From Panacagrimonas perspica (GTDB taxonomy: Bacteria; Pseudomonadota; Gammaproteobacteria; Nevskiales; Nevskiaceae): a stretch of DNA of 64,000 nucleotides. A program made the position numbers and the translations under genes. The DNA is taken from positions 124,001 to 188,000 of the forward strand of contig NZ_SOBT01000010.1 in the NCBI RefSeq assembly GCF_004364935.1. The letters run 5' to 3'. Position 1 is the first letter of the stretch; each line of letters begins with the position of its first letter. Of this stretch, positions 59,808-64,000 are shown one piece after another. The notes beneath the pieces were generated by a model, which made no database searches, had not been told where the DNA came from, and saw only the letters and a program-made list of their open reading frames with translations.

Positions 59808-61199
59808 TCAGAGGTTCTCCTTGACGCCCACCGACGGCGGATCCTGCGTCAGCTCCGCGGGCCGCGCGCCGCGCATGACTTCGGGGTGGATCGTCGGCAG
59901 GCTCGGCCCGGTCTGCACGAGCTTGAACACGTAGTACAGGTAGGCGATCAACAGCAGGCCGTAGACCAGCACGAAGATCGTCAACGACGTCGCCACCGAC
60001 GCGGCCGGAATATCCGAGACGCCCTCGTGCGTGCGGATCAGCCCATGCACGAGCCAGGGCTGGCGACCGGTCTCGGCCACGATCCATCCGGCGAGCGTCG
60101 CGATGAAACCCAGCGGCGTGGCGACCACGAACGCGCGCAACATCAGGCGATCCTGCTCGAGCTTGCCGCCGACCCATCGCCACACACCCCAGGCGCCGAG
60201 CAGCAGGAACAGGAATCCCAGCCCCGCCATCACGCGGAAACCGAAGAACACCGGCAGCACCGGCGGCTGCATCTCCGGCGGCACCGAGCCGAGTCCCTGG
60301 ATCTCGCCATCCAGATCGTGCGACAGGATCAGGCTCGCGAGCTTCGGAACGGCGATCTCGAAATGATTCTGCTGCGCCTTCTGGTCGGGAATGGCGAACA
60401 CCAGCAGCGGCGCGCCGCGCGTGGTGTGCCACAGGCCTTCCATCGCCGCGACCTTGATCGGCTGATGTTCCCGCACGTTGAGGCCGTGGAAATCGCCGAC
60501 GACGATCTGCAGCGGCGCCGCGATGGCCAGCACCGTGATCGCCGTGCGCAGACCCGCGAGCCCCGCGCCTCGATACACGTCCTTCCACAGGCACCATGCC
60601 GATCCGCCGGCCACGACGAGCGAGGCGGTGATCGACGATGCCAGCAGCATGTGCGTGAGCCGGTACGGGAACGAGGGATTGAACACGACAGCCCACCAGT
60701 CCGTCGGCACGAGTTGTCCGTTGATCCACTCGGCGCCCTGCGGCGTGTGCATGAAGCTGTTGGCCGACAGGACCCAGAACGCGGAGTTCGTCGTGCCCAG
60801 CGCCACCAGAAGGCTCGCGAGGAAATGCAGGCGCGGACCAACCTTGTCCCAGCCGAACAGCATGATGCCGAGGAAGCCCGCTTCGACGAAGAACGCGGTC
60901 AGCACTTCGACCGACAGCAAGGGGCCCAGCACCGGCCCGGCCAGGTCGGAGAAACGCGAGAAGTTGGTCCCGATCTCGTAGCTCAGCACCAGACCCGAGA
61001 CCACGCCCATGCCGAACGTCAGCGCGAAGATCTTGACCCAGAACCGGTAGAGCTCGAGCCAGTAGGCGCGCTGCGTGCGCCGCCACGCCGCTTCGAAGCA
61101 CACCAGGAACCAGGCCAGACCAATGGTCAGCGTCGGAAACAGGATGTGGAATCCGATGGTGAAGCCGAACTGGATTCGCGACAGCAGCAGAGCGTCCAC
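59808..61199 (-). CDS. cioA: Cyanide-insensitive/bd-type quinol oxidase subunit I (short Q-loop)
   Basis: A 463-residue CydA-family protein. Haem ligands are in FTIGFHILFPTLTIGLAW (haem b595 His), RLTHMLLASS (haem b558 His) and NHFEIAVPKL to the Met region. The GRQPW motif (ETGRQPWLVHGLIRT) is present. The Q loop is short, as in the CioA subgroup. I chose GTG at 61199 because AGAGGA lies about 6 bp upstream; the frame is open ten codons further. Confidence 0.92.
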   Translation of the reverse strand: MDALLLSRIQFGFTIGFHILFPTLTIGLAWFLVCFEAAWRRTQRAYWLELYRFWVKIFALTFGMGVVSGLVLSYEIGTNFSRFSDLAGPVLGPLLSVEVLTAFFVEAGFLGIMLFGWDKVGPRLHFLASLLVALGTTNSAFWVLSANSFMHTPQGAEWINGQLVPTDWWAVVFNPSFPYRLTHMLLASSITASLVVAGGSAWCLWKDVYRGAGLAGLRTAITVLAIAAPLQIVVGDFHGLNVREHQPIKVAAMEGLWHTTRGAPLLVFAIPDQKAQQNHFEIAVPKLASLILSHDLDGEIQGLGSVPPEMQPPVLPVFFGFRVMAGLGFLFLLLGAWGVWRWVGGKLEQDRLMLRAFVVATPLGFIATLAGWIVAETGRQPWLVHGLIRTHEGVSDIPAASVATSLTIFVLVYGLLLIAYLYYVFKLVQTGPSLPTIHPEVMRGARPAELTQDPPSVGVKENL

Positions 61200-61385
61200 G
61201 TACGTCCTCTGATATTCGTCGCGGCCCACCGCTCGTACCGAGTCTTGTGCAGGACGCGAAGGGCTGCTCCTCCGACGTCGTGAATGATCCGCCCCTTGCC
61301 GCGCTTTGTCATTCGCGTGTGCGACGACGTCGGCGGTCGCGGGTTCTCACATGTTCCCGAACGTGCGCGAAGTCTTCGTGCCCCC

Positions 61386-61452
61386 GTAGCCCGGGCGAAG
61401 CCCGGGGTTTTCCTGATCGATGAAACAGGATCCCGGGCTTCGCCCGGGCTAC
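61386..61452. repeat. REP pair (GCCCGGGCGAAG variant)
   Basis: Arms at 61386-61406 (GTAGCCCGGGCGAAGCCC...) and 61432-61452 (reverse complement), 25 bp apart. The stop codon of the following minus-strand gene (61449-61451) lies in the right arm. Confidence 0.87.
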
Positions 61453-64000
61453 GGGGTGCGCGCGCCGACGGCTTCGGACAGCACGTCGCGCGCCTGCAAC
61501 ATCGCGTAGGACCGGATCCTGCACAGCAGGTCGCCGTCCAGGCAGCCTTCGAGCCGCGCCTGCAGTTCATCGCGCAGCGCCTTGTCCGCCGGCTCGCGCT
61601 CGTAGCCGACCTCGGCATACAGCGCGTCGGCGGCAAAGGCATAGCGCGCCGCAAGGGGCTCGTTCCCCGCGGTCTGAATTTCCACCGCGGCGAGCCGCTC
61701 GAGCGCTTCGGGCGCCAGATGCGAGGCGCCGACCTCCAGCGAGATGCGGCCGACCTCGACGAAGTTGCGGCGCGCCTGTGCGATGTCGCCCTTGCGCAGC
61801 AGCGCCAGCCCGGCCGTCGACAACACGTGCGCGACGCCTTCGAGGCTGCCGAGTTCGCGAAACGTGTCGGCGCCGGCGGTGGCCAGGCGCAGCGCCTCGT
61901 CGTATTCGCCGATCTCGATCAGCCCCACCGCGAGATTGTTCGACAGGCGCGCGCGATCGAAACGCCAGCCGCGAAGCTCGGCCTCCGCAAGCCGCTCGCG
62001 CAGCCGCGGCACCGCCTCGGCATAGCGGCTCTGCTGCAGCATCAGCGTGGCGAGCTCGGTGTCGACGACGAACCGGCGATACGGATCGTCGACGCCCGCG
62101 AGGATCTGCGACTGCTCGAGCAGCAGCGTCTCGGCCGCCGCGTAATCGCCACGATCGCGCGCGCAGGTGGTGAGCTGTTTCAGCGCCTCGACACGCGTCT
62201 GCACGTCGTTCATCTGGATCGCCAGTCGCAGCGCTTCGCGCAGCAGGCTCTCGACGCGCGCGGGCTCGGATCCGCGCAACAGGCGCCCGAGCGCGATCAG
62301 CAGATGCGCCCGCGCCTGCGGATCATCGCTGGGCAGGGCCTCGGCTCGCTGCGTCCATTCGATGCCTTCCTGCAGGCGTCCACGCTTGATCCAGAAATGC
62401 GCCAGCGCCGTCGTCAGCCGGATGGTCGGGTCGTGCGCACCGAGGCGATGGCCGATGTCCAGCGCCGCGCGCAGGTTGTCCTGCTCGAGCACGAGGCGCT
62501 GCATCCATTGCGGCCCCTGGGCACCGGTGATGCGCGGCACCGCGTTCCGCGCCATCGTCAGGGCCCAGGCCAGCAGCCCACGCTGCACACCCAGCGAATC
62601 GCCGGCGTGAAGTTTCTCGCGGGCGAACTCGCGCAGCGTCTCGAGCATCCCGTAGCGGTGATCGTCACTGGCAGGGAATCCCAGGCGATACGTGACCAGC
62701 GATTTGTCGACCAGCGCGGTCAGCAGGTCGGCCATGTCTTCCACCGGCAAGCCATCGCCGGCGCACACGGCCTCGGCCGCAGCGAGGTCCCAGCCGTCGG
62801 CGAACACGGCGAGACGATCGAACAGCAGCCGCTCCGACGCAGACAGTGTTTCGTAGCTCCACTCCACGGTGGCGCGCAGCGTCCGGTGGCGCGACCCGGT
62901 ATCGCGCGCGCTGCCGGACAGCAGGCGGAAGCGATCCTTCAGACGCAGCGCGATCTCGCCGACGGGCAGGGCGCGGGCACGGCTGGCCGCCAGTTCCAGC
63001 GCCAGCGGCATGCCGTCGAGGCGGCGGCAGATCTCGCCGACGGATTCCGCCGTGCGGCTGTCGAGCGTGAAGTCCGCGCGGTGCGAATGGATGCGCTCGA
63101 CCAGCAGGCGCGCAGCCTCGGACAGCTCGCCGCCCTCGCCCTGCGTCGCCAGCGGATCCATTCGCAGCACCTGCTCGCCCGACAGGTACAGCGGCTCACG
63201 CGACGTCGCCAGCACCCGCACTCCCGCGGCCGCCGCCAGCGTGCCGGCGATGCGCGCGGCAATGGCCAGCAGGTGCTCGCAGTTGTCGAGGATCAGCAGG
63301 ACCGATCGCGATTCGAGGTATGCGGCGATCGAATCCAGCAGCGGCCGCTCGCCTTCTTCGGCGATGCCCAGGGCGTACGCACAGGCGCGTATCGCCGTTT
63401 CGTCGTCGTGCGCAGGAGCCAGCTCGACCAGCCACACGCCATCGCCGAAGAACGGCAGCAGGTCGCCGCCGACCTCGAGCGCCAGTCGCGTCTTGCCGAC
63501 CCCTCCGGGGCCGACGGCAGTGACCAGGCTGCGCTCGCGCAGCAGTTGCCCGAGGCGCGCGCGCTCGTCGACGCGTCCGATGAACGAGGTGGCCGAGCGC
63601 GGCAGGTTGTGTCCGCGGACCGACAGCGTCCTGGGCAGGGGGAACTCGGATCGCAAACCCGGGTGGCAGAGCTGCAGCAGACGCTCCGGCTGCGGAAAAT
63701 CCTTCAGCCGGAAGCTGCCGAGATCGCGCAGACTGCAGCCATCGGGAAGCCGCCCGGCGGCCGCCTCGCCGGTCGCGGTGGAGACCAGCACCTGGCCGCC
63801 GTGGCCCGCTGCCGAGACGCGCGCGGTCTGGTGGACCGCCAGCGAGATGTAGCTGTCGCCGTAAGGCTCGGCCTCGCCGGTGTGCACGCCGACGCGGATC
63901 GCCAGGCGCACGTCCTGCGGCCAGGCCTGTGCGTCGATGGCCGCCTGCGCCTGCAGACAGGCACAGATCGCGCCCGCTGCATCGGTGAAGACGCAGAAGC
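61449..64000 (-). CDS. Large regulator: class III cyclase-like domain, NB-ATPase and TPR domain (5' end outside window)
   Basis: The frame stays open through the window edge, so the N terminus is missing. The visible part begins with the end of an adenylate/guanylate cyclase homology domain (RVGVHTGEAEPYGDSYISLAVHQTARV). An AAA/NB-ARC-type ATPase follows (Walker A AVGPGGVGKTRLALEVG; Walker B SVLLILDNCEHLLA; GMPLALELAA), and then about 400 residues of TPR-like helices. Such proteins are signalling ATPases or transcriptional regulators related to the AfsR/LuxR group. The C terminus runs into a REP element. No partner can be inferred. Confidence 0.82.
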   Translation of the reverse strand, partial: FCVFTDAAGAICACLQAQAAIDAQAWPQDVRLAIRVGVHTGEAEPYGDSYISLAVHQTARVSAAGHGGQVLVSTATGEAAAGRLPDGCSLRDLGSFRLKDFPQPERLLQLCHPGLRSEFPLPRTLSVRGHNLPRSATSFIGRVDERARLGQLLRERSLVTAVGPGGVGKTRLALEVGGDLLPFFGDGVWLVELAPAHDDETAIRACAYALGIAEEGERPLLDSIAAYLESRSVLLILDNCEHLLAIAARIAGTLAAAAGVRVLATSREPLYLSGEQVLRMDPLATQGEGGELSEAARLLVERIHSHRADFTLDSRTAESVGEICRRLDGMPLALELAASRARALPVGEIALRLKDRFRLLSGSARDTGSRHRTLRATVEWSYETLSASERLLFDRLAVFADGWDLAAAEAVCAGDGLPVEDMADLLTALVDKSLVTYRLGFPASDDHRYGMLETLREFAREKLHAGDSLGVQRGLLAWALTMARNAVPRITGAQGPQWMQRLVLEQDNLRAALDIGHRLGAHDPTIRLTTALAHFWIKRGRLQEGIEWTQRAEALPSDDPQARAHLLIALGRLLRGSEPARVESLLREALRLAIQMNDVQTRVEALKQLTTCARDRGDYAAAETLLLEQSQILAGVDDPYRRFVVDTELATLMLQQSRYAEAVPRLRERLAEAELRGWRFDRARLSNNLAVGLIEIGEYDEALRLATAGADTFRELGSLEGVAHVLSTAGLALLRKGDIAQARRNFVEVGRISLEVGASHLAPEALERLAAVEIQTAGNEPLAARYAFAADALYAEVGYEREPADKALRDELQARLEGCLDGDLLCRIRSYAMLQARDVLSEAVGARTP

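Overview
The window is GC-rich DNA of a Gram-negative proteobacterium. TAT and Sec exported periplasmic cytochromes, FadL and DUF1302 outer-membrane proteins, sigma54 regulation and REP palindromes all point that way. A Beta- or Gammaproteobacterium is likely, but I cannot place it further. Most of the first 39 kb is a methylated-sulfur and reduced-sulfur oxidation island. The last 18 kb looks like ordinary core genome, and a lower-GC Tn7-like transposition module next to a tRNA gene lies between them.

Region 1 (about 50-5450) is a minus-strand operon: a small ABM-fold protein, a luciferase-like flavin monooxygenase of the DmoA/SnaA/NtaA family fused to a second ABM domain, a DszC/SfnB-like flavin monooxygenase and a TetR regulator. 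Three copies of a 16-bp palindrome lie upstream. A GFA-family (formaldehyde-glutathione type) protein follows on the plus strand. I infer cleavage of dimethyl sulfide or a similar C1-sulfur compound to methanethiol plus formaldehyde.

Region 2 (5.47-10.45 kb) is a sulfide module. It holds a type II sulfide:quinone oxidoreductase, a FisR-type sigma54 activator with the three sensing cysteines, a small membrane protein, a persulfide dioxygenase and a TauE/SafE sulfite exporter, with a sigma54 promoter and repeated TGCCA/TGGCA sites. A FadL porin, a PAS histidine kinase/FixJ-like regulator pair and an OsmC protein follow.

Region 3 (14.9-19.7 kb) is the methanethiol oxidase cluster: an Fe-S old-yellow-enzyme homologue, mtoX, a SCO1/SenC protein and a MauG-like dihaem protein. 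A strongly SD-led small ORF lies upstream. Region 4 (19.8-28.4 kb) carries a LysR regulator, a tautomerase, an aldehyde dehydrogenase, a methyltransferase, a MetX-like hydrolase, an Lgt-like/TlpA fusion with a rhodanese, an azoreductase-type flavoprotein and a relic of a second aldehyde dehydrogenase.

Region 5 (28.7-38.0 kb, mostly minus strand) is soxCDYZAXB followed by a lone cytochrome oxidase subunit I gene, with DsrE-like and SoxS-like genes upstream. Together these genes could take a methylated sulfide to formaldehyde, H2S and H2O2, and then to sulfite or sulfate, with electrons passed to a terminal oxidase. A second GFA gene and a methyltransferase end the island.

Region 6 (about 40.0-45.85 kb) is a three-gene Tn7-like module without recognisable cargo: a TnsA-like/TnsB fusion, a TnsC-like ATPase with degenerate Walker motifs, and TniQ/TnsD. 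It sits directly downstream of tRNA-Ile2(CAU). Region 7 (46.2-54.2 kb) is a DUF1302-DUF1329-YCF48-RND envelope cluster. Region 8 (54.4-64 kb) holds an AraC regulator, an HvfX-HvfA-HvfB-HvfC copper-peptide (MNIO RiPP) operon, cioAB with a DUF2474 micro-ORF, REP pairs, and the 3' part of a large cyclase-like/NB-ATPase/TPR regulator that runs off the window.
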